A stretch of DNA of 64,000 nt from an uncultured Solirubrobacteraceae bacterium (lineage in GTDB: Bacteria > Actinomycetota > Thermoleophilia > Solirubrobacterales > Solirubrobacteraceae), in contig CADCVR010000001.1 in NCBI GenBank assembly GCA_902806205.1, forward strand, positions 1-64,000. Direction: 5' to 3'. Positions 1 through 7,850 of this stretch are shown in pieces. Under the pieces are notes generated by a model. That model was given only the letters and a program-made list of their open reading frames with translations. It was not told the DNA's origin and did not search any database. Position numbers and translations under genes: made by a program. Position 1 is the first letter of the stretch. The number at the start of each line of letters is the position of its first letter.

Positions 1-491
1 GGCGCGGCAGCCGGCGGCTTGGACGCCGGCGGGGGCGCGGCGGTGGGCGCCGGCGGCGGCGCGGGTCGCATGGGCGTCAGCGGGATGGGCGCTGCGGGCC
101 GCGGGACGTAGTCGTCGGAGCCGATGACCTTCGGGCCGACCGTCCTGGGACCCTTGCCCGCGGGGGGCGCGTCGACCGGCGGAGCGGTGGGTGTCTGGGG
201 CGCCGGCGGCGGGGCTTCGGCGAGCGCGCCACCGTTGGCGGTCCCGTTCCCGTTGGCCGGCGCCACCTCGGGCGGCGGCGGCACCGCCACCGCCTGCTTG
301 GTCGAGCCGAAGTCGAACGCCGCGGCGGGCGCTGATCGGTTCGTGAGCCCGAGGGTCGCCACCACCCGGTCCTCGTCGACCAGTGCCGACGCCGCGGGCA
401 CGGTGATTCCGGCGTCGCGAAGCTGCACGAGGAGGTCCATGACGGACATCCCGTGCTCCTTGGCGATCTGACTTGCCTTCTTCTCAGCCAC
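1..491 (-). CDS. infB: Translation initiation factor IF-2, N-terminal part (cut by window edge)
   Basis: The GTG start at 491 opens with VAEKKASQIAKEHGMSVMDL, a typical IF2 N-terminal helical domain (IF2_N) that continues through DLLVQLRDAGITVPAASALV. From about residue 65 the visible part is a Pro/Ala-rich, low-complexity linker, normal for the long actinobacterial IF-2. The GTPase domains lie beyond the left edge, so only about 163 codons are seen. IF-2 delivers initiator tRNA to the 30S subunit. The start overlaps the stop of ylxR by several bases (AGTGGCTGA), so the two are probably translationally coupled. It is the downstream gene of the rimP-nusA-ylxR-infB operon. Confidence 0.93.
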   Translation of the reverse strand, partial: MAEKKASQIAKEHGMSVMDLLVQLRDAGITVPAASALVDEDRVVATLGLTNRSAPAAAFDFGSTKQAVAVPPPPEVAPANGNGTANGGALAEAPPPAPQTPTAPPVDAPPAGKGPRTVGPKVIGSDDYVPRPAAPIPLTPMRPAPPPAPTAAPPPASKPPAAA

Positions 492-747
492 TGTTCGTCG
501 ATTCTAGAAGGTCTGTGGGTATGGACACCGCGCGCCTGAAGGCACGCGGGAAGGCGCGACGCGCTGCGGCACGTCGCGTGCAGCCCGCGCCGCACGTCCA
601 CGCTCCGCGGCCGGGGGCCGCACGTGTCGGGTCGGAAGCGACGCTCGGAACGCCGTTGCCCTGGGAAGGGTCGGCGACCAGGACGAAGCGGTGGAGCTCG
701 GTCTGCGGCCGGATCGTGCCGCAGCCGATGCAGCGCCGCGTGGCGAC
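484..747 (-). CDS. ylxR: YlxR/DUF448 family RNA-binding protein, no canonical start codon
   Basis: An 87-codon reading frame sits between nusA and infB. It begins around VATRRCIGCGTIRPQTELHR and carries the YlxR hallmarks: the RxCxxC element (CIGC), the basic patch, GRGAWTC, and a basic C-terminal half with RRAFPRAFRRAV. The position nusA-ylxR-infB is the conserved one. Going upstream from the C-I-G-C codons there is no in-frame ATG, GTG or TTG before a TGA inside nusA. The first residue that fits the family is encoded by GTC at 747-745, or possibly ACG two codons later. Either the gene uses a rare start by coupling to nusA termination (stop at 759), or one base has been lost or misread here. 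The coordinates assume the GTC. Confidence 0.8.
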   Translation of the reverse strand, partial: VATRRCIGCGTIRPQTELHRFVLVADPSQGNGVPSVASDPTRAAPGRGAWTCGAGCTRRAAARRAFPRAFRRAVSIPTDLLESTNSG

Positions 748-758
748 GTGGCCCCGCG

Positions 759-2243
759 CTACGACGCCGGCTTCCCGGCGGGACCGGCCTCGGCGGCCAG
801 CCCCTCCTCGCCGGCTCCGGCGTCATCTTCGACGGTGAGAACCCCCTCGGCCTGCGGTGCCGCGCCCTTCGCGGCGGCCAAGGACGCTATGGCCCGGGTG
901 ACGAGCTCGTGCACGCGCTCCTCGCCGGTCCCTCCGTCGGCGAGCTCGGCGAGCTCGCTCGCGGTCAGGTCGGCGATCACCGACGCGTCGGTGGTGTCGA
1001 AGCGGGCGAGCGCCTGGTGGGCGTCGAGGCCGCAGAAGTACGTCTGCGGCAGCGACGCGTTCGGGCAGCGTCGACCCGTCCCGAGGATCGCGTGGCAGCG
1101 GCCGTCGTCCTGCGCGCGCTGCTCCCCGTCCTCGTCGGGACCGTCGCGCGTGTCCTGCGCGAAGTCGGTCTCGGACTTGATGTCGATCCGCCACCCTGTC
1201 AGCCGGGCGGCCAACCGCGCGTTCTGACCCTCGCGGCCGATGGCCAGCGAGAGCTGGTCGTCGGGCACGATGACGGTGGCCTGACGGGCCTCGTCGTCGA
1301 CGAGCACCTCGCGCACGCGCGCCGGCGACAGGGCCTTGGCGACGAAGCGGGCGGGCTCGTCGTTGTAGGGGATGATGTCGATCTTCTCGCCGCGGAGCTC
1401 GGAGACGACCATCCGCACCCGTGAGCCGCGCGGGCCGACGCAGGCGCCGACGGGGTCGACGCCGTCGGCGTGCGAGACCACCGCGATCTTCGAGCGGTAG
1501 CCCGGCTCGCGGGCCACGTTCTGGATCTCGACGAGGCCGTCGGCGATCTCGGGGACCTCGAGCTCGAAGAGCGCCTTGATGAGCTCTGGATCACGCCGGG
1601 AGACGATGATCGACGGGCCCTTGGTGGAGGCCGAGACCTCCTTGATGACGGCCTTGACGCGCTGGTTGTGCTCGTAGCGCTCTCCGTCGACCTGCTCGCT
1701 CTTGGGCAGCAGCGCCTCGACGCGCTCGCGCAGCTGGATCAGCGTGTAGCGCGCGTCCTTCTGCTGGACGATGCCCGTGACGAGCTCGCCGACGCGATCG
1801 CGGTACTCCTCGAACATCATGTCCCGCTCGGCCTCGCGGATGCGCTGCAGGATGACCTGCTTGGCCGTCTGGGCGGCGATCCGCCCGAAGTCGTCGGGTG
1901 TGACGTCCTGCTCGCCGATCTGGTCGGCGTACTCCGCGAGCTTCTCCGAGTCGATCTCGACGTTCTCGGGCTCGACGAACTCGCCGGTCTCCTCGTCGAG
2001 ATAGGTGTTCTCGTCGATCGTCTCCACGATCAGATGGGCTTCGAGGCGGTCGGGGACCAGCAGTTCGACGACCCGGTAGTCGCCCGTGTCGGGATCGAGC
2101 TCGACCCGCGCGTACTTCGCCGAGTCGGGCTGCTTCTTGTAGGCGGACAGCAAGGCGTCCTCGAGCGCGGCCTGCAGCTTCTCGGGCGCGATGCCCTTCT
2201 CGCGCCCGAGCGCGCTCATCGCTTCCAGGATCTCGCGTGACAT
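759..2243 (-). CDS. nusA: Transcription termination/antitermination factor NusA with an extra Cys/His motif
   Basis: A 494-aa protein. NusA N-terminal domain about residues 1-125 (MSREILEAMSALGREKGI), S1 domain about 140-205, KH1 about 215-285 with VGPRGSR at 269-275, and KH2 about 290-355 with IGREGQNARLAARLTGW. It binds RNA polymerase and nascent RNA and modulates pausing, termination and antitermination. After KH2 there is an acidic linker and then C383-x9-C393-x10-C404-x4-H409, within RCHAILGTGRRCPNA and YFCGLDAH. This looks like a small zinc-binding knuckle and is not part of the NusA core. A short helical C-terminal segment (about 415-455) and an Ala/Glu-rich tail follow. It lies 5 nt downstream of rimP in the same operon. 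Confidence 0.96.
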   Translation of the reverse strand: MSREILEAMSALGREKGIAPEKLQAALEDALLSAYKKQPDSAKYARVELDPDTGDYRVVELLVPDRLEAHLIVETIDENTYLDEETGEFVEPENVEIDSEKLAEYADQIGEQDVTPDDFGRIAAQTAKQVILQRIREAERDMMFEEYRDRVGELVTGIVQQKDARYTLIQLRERVEALLPKSEQVDGERYEHNQRVKAVIKEVSASTKGPSIIVSRRDPELIKALFELEVPEIADGLVEIQNVAREPGYRSKIAVVSHADGVDPVGACVGPRGSRVRMVVSELRGEKIDIIPYNDEPARFVAKALSPARVREVLVDDEARQATVIVPDDQLSLAIGREGQNARLAARLTGWRIDIKSETDFAQDTRDGPDEDGEQRAQDDGRCHAILGTGRRCPNASLPQTYFCGLDAHQALARFDTTDASVIADLTASELAELADGGTGEERVHELVTRAIASLAAAKGAAPQAEGVLTVEDDAGAGEEGLAAEAGPAGKPAS

Positions 2244-2248
2244 GCCGG

Positions 2249-2668
2249 CTACTCCTCGACCAGGTTGGAACGGTGGATGTCGGCGTAGGGGATGCTGATG
2301 ATCCCGGTCTCCGCCGCCAGGGTGACCTCGGCGTCGGTGGCGCCGACCAGCTCTCCCGTGAAGGACTTGTGCCCGGCGACGCTGTCGCGCGTGCGCACCC
2401 GGGCCCGGCTGCCCAGGAACCGCCGGAAGTGCGCGGGCCGGGTGAGCGGGCGCTGGGTCCCGGGCGAGCTGACTTCCAGCGCGAAGCGCTCGCGAACGTC
2501 ATCCAGCGCGCGGGTGACGCGCTCGCAGACCTCGAGGGTGACGCCGTCGGGATGGTCGACGAAGAGCCGTAGCGTCCCCCCGCCGACGACCTCTGCGAGC
2601 AGCACTTCCACGTCCGGCGTCGCCGTGGCCAGGGTGGCTTCGACCTCTCTCTGTATGGGGTTGCTCAT
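2249..2668 (-). CDS. rimP: Ribosome maturation factor RimP
   Basis: A 139-aa protein with the RimP N-terminal alpha/beta domain (VEVLLAEVVGGGTLRLFVDHPDGVT), the conserved ALDD and LEVSSPGTQRPLTRP motifs, and a C-terminal SH3-like domain (about residues 85-139, FTGELVGATDAEVTLAAE). It helps assemble the 30S subunit. It is the first gene of the rimP-nusA-ylxR-infB operon; nusA begins 5 nt after its stop. A GC-rich hairpin lies 30-47 nt upstream of the start codon. Confidence 0.95.
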   Translation of the reverse strand: MSNPIQREVEATLATATPDVEVLLAEVVGGGTLRLFVDHPDGVTLEVCERVTRALDDVRERFALEVSSPGTQRPLTRPAHFRRFLGSRARVRTRDSVAGHKSFTGELVGATDAEVTLAAETGIISIPYADIHRSNLVEE

Positions 2669-2697
2669 CGCATATCTCCGCCTCTGGAAACGCCGAA

Positions 2698-2715
2698 GGC
2701 GGGCCTACGCCCGCC
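2698..2715 (-). promoter_or_regulatory. Stem-loop in the rimP leader
   Basis: A perfect 7-bp inverted repeat (GGCGGGC / GCCCGCC) with a 4-nt loop lies about 30 nt upstream of the rimP start. Many bacteria have a conserved stem-loop leader before rimP-nusA-infB, thought to act in operon autoregulation. There is no U-tract after this hairpin on the coding strand, so a leader/processing structure fits better than a terminator. Function here is inferred from position only. Confidence 0.45.
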
Positions 2716-2805
2716 TCCAAGTCCTGCCCGCCACGATTCTCTGCGCGACGGCGAAAGCTGTTCTTCGAGACTACCAAGCGACGTCACGACGCGCCGGCCC
2801 GCGGC

Positions 2806-3174
2806 TCAGGCGGCGTCGGCCTGCCGTCGGGCGCGCTCGCGGTACAGGCGGTAGTCCGCACGTTCTGGCCGCAGGGTCGCCGCGAGCGTGAGCGGCGCGC
2901 GGGCTTCGGCGTGGCGGCCGAGCTGCTGCAGGCAGCGGCCCAGGCAGAACAGCGCGTAGTCGTCCGTCGGATGCTGCGCGACGACCGCCTCGAACTCCTC
3001 CGCCGCCTCGCTGTAGCGCTGGGCGCCGAAGTAGGCCCGGCCGAGCGCCTCGCGCACCGAGGACTTGTCGGGCTCGAGCGCGCGGGCGCGGGCGAGCGGC
3101 ACGGCCGCGGCGTGAAAGTCGCGGCGTTCGAGCAGCTGCGTCCCGTTGCGAAAGAGGTCGTACGCGTCGTGCAT
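2806..3174 (-). CDS. Small tetratricopeptide-repeat protein
   Basis: A 122-aa protein starting MHDAYDLFRNGTQLLERRDF. It consists of about three TPR units; the clearest are AAAVPLARARALEPDKSSVREALGRAYF and YSEAAEEFEAVVAQHPTDDYALFCLGRC, with the usual alternating small and aromatic positions. There is no signal peptide or membrane segment, so it is probably a cytoplasmic protein-protein adaptor with unknown partner. The longer frame upstream of this ATG has no family features and is not used. It lies 88 nt downstream of the transglutaminase gene in the same direction. Confidence 0.8.
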   Translation of the reverse strand: MHDAYDLFRNGTQLLERRDFHAAAVPLARARALEPDKSSVREALGRAYFGAQRYSEAAEEFEAVVAQHPTDDYALFCLGRCLQQLGRHAEARAPLTLAATLRPERADYRLYRERARRQADAA

Positions 3175-3262
3175 TGCGTCGCGTCGAAGTGTAGTCGCGC
3201 CCGCGCAGGCTTTTGAGCAGGCCGGCGAACCCACCGCCCTCGAGCGGCTGAGGACGTCTCGC

Positions 3263-5602
3263 CTAACGCCGCGCCATCCGGGGCGGCAGCGCCCACCAGG
3301 CCCGCAGGCGGCCGCGGACGCCGAGGCCCGCAGCGAGCTCGTCGCGCAGCGCGGCGCGCTCCTCGCGCGTGGGGTCCTCCTGACCTCCGGCGTACCGCGC
3401 CAGGCGGAGCTTGCGGACATAGCCCTCCGCGGCCGGCGCTCCGGCGAGCGAGTGCTCGAGTGCATGCAGCGTCAGTTCCGGCGCGGCCGGCCGGCCGCTG
3501 CGGGCCAGCGCCCGGCGGAGCTCCTCCACCGCGGAGAGTGTCCTGGGCGGGTGCCGCCAGCGCCGCAACCCGAGGGCGATCAGCACGACCGCCAGGACTC
3601 CGGCGCCGAGCGGCACGGCGGGCGACGAGCTCCCGCCCGCCTCCCCGGCGCCGCGGCTCGTCGGGCCGGGGGCGGGCGCCGCGGGTTCGGGGATATCGCC
3701 GCGCGAGGCCGCCCCGTCGGCCCCGGACTCCGCCGCGGTCTCCCCCCCGTCGCCCGCGTCCTGCGCGGAGGGCGGGGCGACCGTCGGCGTGGGGTCGAAC
3801 GTCACCCAGCCGATGCCCGGGAAGAACGCCTCGACCCACGAGTGGGCGTCGAGGTCGCGGATGATGTACTGGCCGCGGTCGGAGTCGTAGCTGCCCGGGG
3901 TGAAGCCGGACGCGACACGCGCGGGAATCCCTGCCATCCGCAGCATGAGCGCCATGGCCCCCGAGAACTGCTGGCAGTAGCCCTCCTTGGTCTCGAAGAG
4001 GAAGGCCTCCAGCGGTACGGGTCGCCGGGCGGGGCGCTCGGTGTACCGGGTGCCCTGCTGGACGCGGCGGCGCACGCTCTTCACCAGGTCGAAGGGCGAG
4101 GTGGCCTCGGCGCGCAACTCCTGGGCGGCCGCCCAGGTACGTGCGTAGCTCGAGCGCTCGAGCAGCTCCTGCCCGCCCCGGAACGCCGCGCGCCCCGGGA
4201 CGAACGTCGTGGGCGGGGCGCGCTCGCCGAACGCCGGGAAGAGGATCGTCGTCGCCTCCGGCCCGCCCGGCGCCCGGCGGCCGGCCTCGGGGCCGCCCAC
4301 GCGCTCGGGAAGCTCCATCGTCAGGTCGCGCCGGACGTAGTCGGGGTACGTCGTCGGGGCAGCGCGCATCTGCCGCGGGGTCGGACGCGGCGTGTAGACC
4401 GAGGCGCTGTAGGTGTCGCCCGGCCGCAGCGGGCGGCCCGCGGTGCGGAAGGTGCCCGAGCCCGCGGCCTGCGCGGGCCCCGCCACCCCGGAGACCTGCG
4501 AGGCGAAGCCGGCGGTGAGGTACTCCTCGGAGCGCAGGCCGCGGACGGTCACGGCGATGTTCTGATACCAGTCGGGTTCTCCCGCGGGCCGGGGGGTGTC
4601 GACGAGATCGGGGTCGAAGGGCTGCTCGCGCACCCAGCGCACCCCGTCGAAGCGCCGCAGCACCGTCGCCTTCCAGTACGAGGGCTCCTTCGCCTTGATC
4701 CGGAGGAGCTCGCGACCGTCGCGTGGCCAGTCCAGCGGCGAGTAGCTGTGGTTCCAGTTGAAGGCGGCCTGGTTTCGCTCGCCGAGGTCGCCCGCCAGCC
4801 CGCGGTAGTCGAGCCAGGGGGTATCGCCGTCGAGTCGTGGGGCGACGAGCGCGGCGAGCGTGAGGGCGGTCAGGGCGGCGCCGAGCGCGATCAGCCGCGG
4901 GCGGCCACCGATGACGCCGGCCAGGCGATCTGCGCCGAGGAAGAGCGCGAGCAGCACGGCGAAGCCCGCGCCGGAGAAGAACGGCGACTCGGGGTTGCGC
5001 TCGACGACCGGCACGCCGTAGAGCAGGCAGAGCGCGAGCGCCACCGACACGCGCCGGCGCGGGCGCTCGGCGCGTCCCGGCGCGAATGCGAGCGCTGCGG
5101 CGAGCACGCCGAGCAGCGCGGCGCCCGAGAGCATGATCCAACGGACCCACTCGTCCAGTCCGCGGTAGGGCACGTTGAGGTTCGGAAGCGTGACGAGCGC
5201 CTCCGCCGCGCCCGTCGCGAGCTCGCTCCAGTTGCGCCAGCCGACGAAGCGCAGCGGGATGCCGGCGGCCGTCAGTCCCACGACCGCGCCGGTCGCGCAG
5301 AGCAGGCCGACGGCGACGCCCCGCCGGCGGGAGCCGGGCACCCGGGAGACGACCACCAGCGCGAGCGCGAGCGCGAGCGCCACCCCGGACATCTGCAGCG
5401 CGACGCCGGTCTGCGTCGGTGCGACCTGACGGACCCAGTGCAGACAGCCGTAGACGACCAGGGCGGCGAACGCGGCGAAGCGCAGCGGGCGGGCGAGCGA
5501 GCCCTCCCGCTCGGTCTGCCGGCGCGCGCGCCGCATGCGCCCGCCGTCGGCGACCGCCAGCACGCCCTCGGGCGGAGAAGGCGGAGCCAGCGTGGTGCTC
5601 AC
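3263..5602 (-). CDS. TgpA-like membrane transglutaminase (DUF3488-transglutaminase-DUF4129)
   Basis: A 779-aa membrane protein, start GTG at 5602, overlapping the DUF58 stop by 4 nt (GTGA). The N-terminal third is a set of hydrophobic helices (about residues 40-255, DUF3488). A large extracytoplasmic region follows, containing a transglutaminase core with the Cys-His-Asp triad visible at C543 (GYCQQFSGAM), H587 (DAHSWVEAFF) and D603 (FDPTP). Then come a low-complexity Gly/Ala/Pro linker, one more membrane helix (about 665-685) and a DUF4129-like cytoplasmic tail (VEELRRALARSG). It forms a unit with DUF58 and MoxR, a common arrangement. The substrate is unknown; cell-envelope protein processing or cross-linking is the usual suggestion. 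Confidence 0.9.
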   Translation of the reverse strand: MSTTLAPPSPPEGVLAVADGGRMRRARRQTEREGSLARPLRFAAFAALVVYGCLHWVRQVAPTQTGVALQMSGVALALALALVVVSRVPGSRRRGVAVGLLCATGAVVGLTAAGIPLRFVGWRNWSELATGAAEALVTLPNLNVPYRGLDEWVRWIMLSGAALLGVLAAALAFAPGRAERPRRRVSVALALCLLYGVPVVERNPESPFFSGAGFAVLLALFLGADRLAGVIGGRPRLIALGAALTALTLAALVAPRLDGDTPWLDYRGLAGDLGERNQAAFNWNHSYSPLDWPRDGRELLRIKAKEPSYWKATVLRRFDGVRWVREQPFDPDLVDTPRPAGEPDWYQNIAVTVRGLRSEEYLTAGFASQVSGVAGPAQAAGSGTFRTAGRPLRPGDTYSASVYTPRPTPRQMRAAPTTYPDYVRRDLTMELPERVGGPEAGRRAPGGPEATTILFPAFGERAPPTTFVPGRAAFRGGQELLERSSYARTWAAAQELRAEATSPFDLVKSVRRRVQQGTRYTERPARRPVPLEAFLFETKEGYCQQFSGAMALMLRMAGIPARVASGFTPGSYDSDRGQYIIRDLDAHSWVEAFFPGIGWVTFDPTPTVAPPSAQDAGDGGETAAESGADGAASRGDIPEPAAPAPGPTSRGAGEAGGSSSPAVPLGAGVLAVVLIALGLRRWRHPPRTLSAVEELRRALARSGRPAAPELTLHALEHSLAGAPAAEGYVRKLRLARYAGGQEDPTREERAALRDELAAGLGVRGRLRAWWALPPRMARR

Positions 5603-6756
5603 GCGGCCTCCCGGCGGGCCTCGCGCAGCGCGTAGCCCGTGCAGCCCGCCACGCTGAACACCGCGCGGCGTCCCGGCGGGAGCGCGCCCGCAGCCGTCGG
5701 GCGGCTGTCGTCCGGCAGGACCAGGACGCGCGTGGCACCCCCGCTGCCCTGCAGCGCGCGCGGCGTGCCGCCCACCGCCCGGGCCCCGACGTAGATCACG
5801 GCTCCCGCGCGGCCCGCCACGCCGGCCAGCCCCGGTCCCCCGTCGTCCCCGGTCACGAGCGCGAGACGGATGTGCGCACGCGGCCAGGCGTTCAGCCCCG
5901 GCTCGATGACGACCGGGCGACGATCGCCGGGCAGGAGGATCGAGCAGCCTCCCTGCTTGGCGAGGGTGACCGCGAGTGAGGCGACGGCGCGCACGGCGGC
6001 GTCCAGCGCCGCCTCCGGGTCCTCGGCCCCCGCGGTACGCGAGTCGAGCACGATCAGCGGCCGGCTGTCGCCGTCGGCGACCAGGCGACGCTCCCACAGC
6101 TCCCCGGTGCGTGCGAAGACCGACCACTGGATCCGCGAGGCGGGCGCGCCCGGGCGGTGCGGGCGGACACCGTCGAGCTCCACCTCGGCGGCCATCCGCG
6201 GGCGCCCCGATCGGGGGGAGAGCACACCGTCCTCGCCGGCGCGCGTGAGCGACGCGACCGGGCAGACGCGCGGAAGCACGAGGACCTCGGCTTCGACGCC
6301 GGTCGAGATCGTCACCCTCGCCAGTCCGAGAGGGTCACGGACGACGACGCGCACGGGCGCGAGGACGCGGCGACCGCGACGGGCGAAGGACGCGTTGATG
6401 CGCAGCGCCATCTCCCGCCGGCCGAGGGCGAGCGGGACGGGGGCGGGAAGCAGCGGGTGGTCGACGGCGCCCGTGAGCAGCGGCGTCAGCCCGGCGCGCA
6501 CCCGGACGCTCAGCGCGAGAGGCTGGTCCTCCATGACGGTCCGAGCGCCGATCTCACGCGCGACGCGCAGGCCGAGCGCGCCGAGGCCGACCCAGGCCAG
6601 GGCGAACACGCCGAGCAGCAGGAACGCCGCGCCGGGGACGTAGAGGGGCTCGGCGTCGAACGTGCCGCCCGCCAGGAGCAGCAGCACGCCGAGAGCGGCG
6701 GTGAGCGCGGCGGGCCGCAACGCCTCCCCCTCAGGACTCCGGTGATCAACAGCCAT
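5599..6756 (-). CDS. DUF58 domain protein
   Basis: A 385-aa protein. Two hydrophobic segments near the N-terminus (about residues 15-65) are followed by a beta-rich region and the DUF58 signature (LDGVRPHRPGAPASRIQWSV, then WERRLVADGDSRPLIVLDSR), which resembles a von Willebrand A-type fold. The start ATG is at 6756. The last four bases overlap the next gene. DUF58 proteins are nearly always paired with MoxR ATPases and are thought to be their membrane-anchored clients. Function is inferred from context. Confidence 0.88.
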   Translation of the reverse strand: MAVDHRSPEGEALRPAALTAALGVLLLLAGGTFDAEPLYVPGAAFLLLGVFALAWVGLGALGLRVAREIGARTVMEDQPLALSVRVRAGLTPLLTGAVDHPLLPAPVPLALGRREMALRINASFARRGRRVLAPVRVVVRDPLGLARVTISTGVEAEVLVLPRVCPVASLTRAGEDGVLSPRSGRPRMAAEVELDGVRPHRPGAPASRIQWSVFARTGELWERRLVADGDSRPLIVLDSRTAGAEDPEAALDAAVRAVASLAVTLAKQGGCSILLPGDRRPVVIEPGLNAWPRAHIRLALVTGDDGGPGLAGVAGRAGAVIYVGARAVGGTPRALQGSGGATRVLVLPDDSRPTAAGALPPGRRAVFSVAGCTGYALREARREAA

Positions 6757-6873
6757 CTGGACACCGTGAGAGGCATCGCCCGTGGTGCACGTGAGAGGGC
6801 TCGCTGTGGGCGCCGGGATTCATCACCAGGCTCTCAAGCATCCCGGATCCTGCGAGCGGACGAAGCGCAGCAC

Positions 6874-7845
6874 TCAGAGCGCCGAGGTGGCGGCCAGGGC
6901 GTCGCGGACGATCAGCTCGCCCGTGGCCTCGAGTGCCTGGGCGGCCGGCACGACGCGATGGCCGAGGACGAGCTCGGCGAGCTGCTGCACGTCGTCGGGG
7001 AGGGCGTGGTCGCGCCCGAGCAGCAGCGCGCGGGCCTTCGCCGCGCGCAGCAGCATGAGCCCCGAGCGCGGGCTGGCCCCGAGCTCGGAGCGCGGGTCGT
7101 CGCGCGTGGCGCGCAGGAGGGCGACCACGTAGGTGCGCAGCGCGTCGGAGGTGTGCACGCGGCGCGCGGCGTCCTGGGCGGCCAGCAGGTCGGCGGGGCC
7201 GCCGACGGGCTCGACGCTCTCCGTACGGTCGCCCGACTCGTGGTTGCGGAGCATCTCCGCCTCGGCCCGCGGCGTCGGGTACCCCAGCGAGACCCGGGCC
7301 ATGAAGCGGTCGACCTGCGCCTCGGGCAGCGGGTAGGTGCCCTCGAACTCGACGGGGTTCTGCGTCGCGAGCACGACGAACGGGCGGGCGAGCTCATGGG
7401 TGTGGACGTCGACGGTGACCCGCCGCTCCTGCATGCACTCGAGCAGGCCGGACTGCGTCTTGGGGGACGCGCGGTTGATCTCGTCGACGAGCGCGACGTT
7501 CGCGAAGATCGGGCCGGGGCGGAACTCGAAGCGCTCCTCGCGGCGGTTGTAGATGTTCGTGCCGACGACGTCGGCGGGCAGCAGGTCCGCCGTGCACTGG
7601 ATGCGCGAGAACTCGAGGCCCACCGCGCGCGCCAGCGCCCGGGCCAGCGTCGTCTTGCCGACGCCGGGCAGATCCTCGATCAGGATGTGGCCCTCCGCGA
7701 CGATGCAGACGAGCAGGTCGTCGAGCAGCCCCTCGCGCACCTCGACGGCGGAGCCGACGGCGCCCTTGAGGCCCCGGGCCAGCACCGTCGCGGCGGCGAT
7801 CTCGTTCGCCTCGACTCTGGCGGCGCCGGGATCGATCGAGGCCAC
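6874..7845 (-). CDS. MoxR family AAA+ ATPase
   Basis: A 323-aa protein, GTG start. Walker A is GVGKTT at 61-66, Walker B is VALVDEINR with D121/E122, and the MoxR signature SPKTQSGLLECMQERRVTVD and ATQNPVEFEGTYPLPEAQVDRF follow. A lid domain fills the last third (from about residue 230). MoxR ATPases act as chaperones in the maturation or activation of partner complexes. The partners are probably the DUF58 and transglutaminase products encoded just downstream (117-nt gap). The gene starts only 5 nt after coaBC and may be cotranscribed with it. Confidence 0.94.
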   Translation of the reverse strand: MASIDPGAARVEANEIAAATVLARGLKGAVGSAVEVREGLLDDLLVCIVAEGHILIEDLPGVGKTTLARALARAVGLEFSRIQCTADLLPADVVGTNIYNRREERFEFRPGPIFANVALVDEINRASPKTQSGLLECMQERRVTVDVHTHELARPFVVLATQNPVEFEGTYPLPEAQVDRFMARVSLGYPTPRAEAEMLRNHESGDRTESVEPVGGPADLLAAQDAARRVHTSDALRTYVVALLRATRDDPRSELGASPRSGLMLLRAAKARALLLGRDHALPDDVQQLAELVLGHRVVPAAQALEATGELIVRDALAATSAL

Positions 7846-7850
7846 GAGCG

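Noticed and set aside
2784-5738. A 984-codon minus-strand frame overlapping the transglutaminase gene
   Set aside because: It is out of frame with the TgpA-like protein, whose Cys-His-Asp triad and membrane helices are intact. The frame is Arg/Ala-rich noise.
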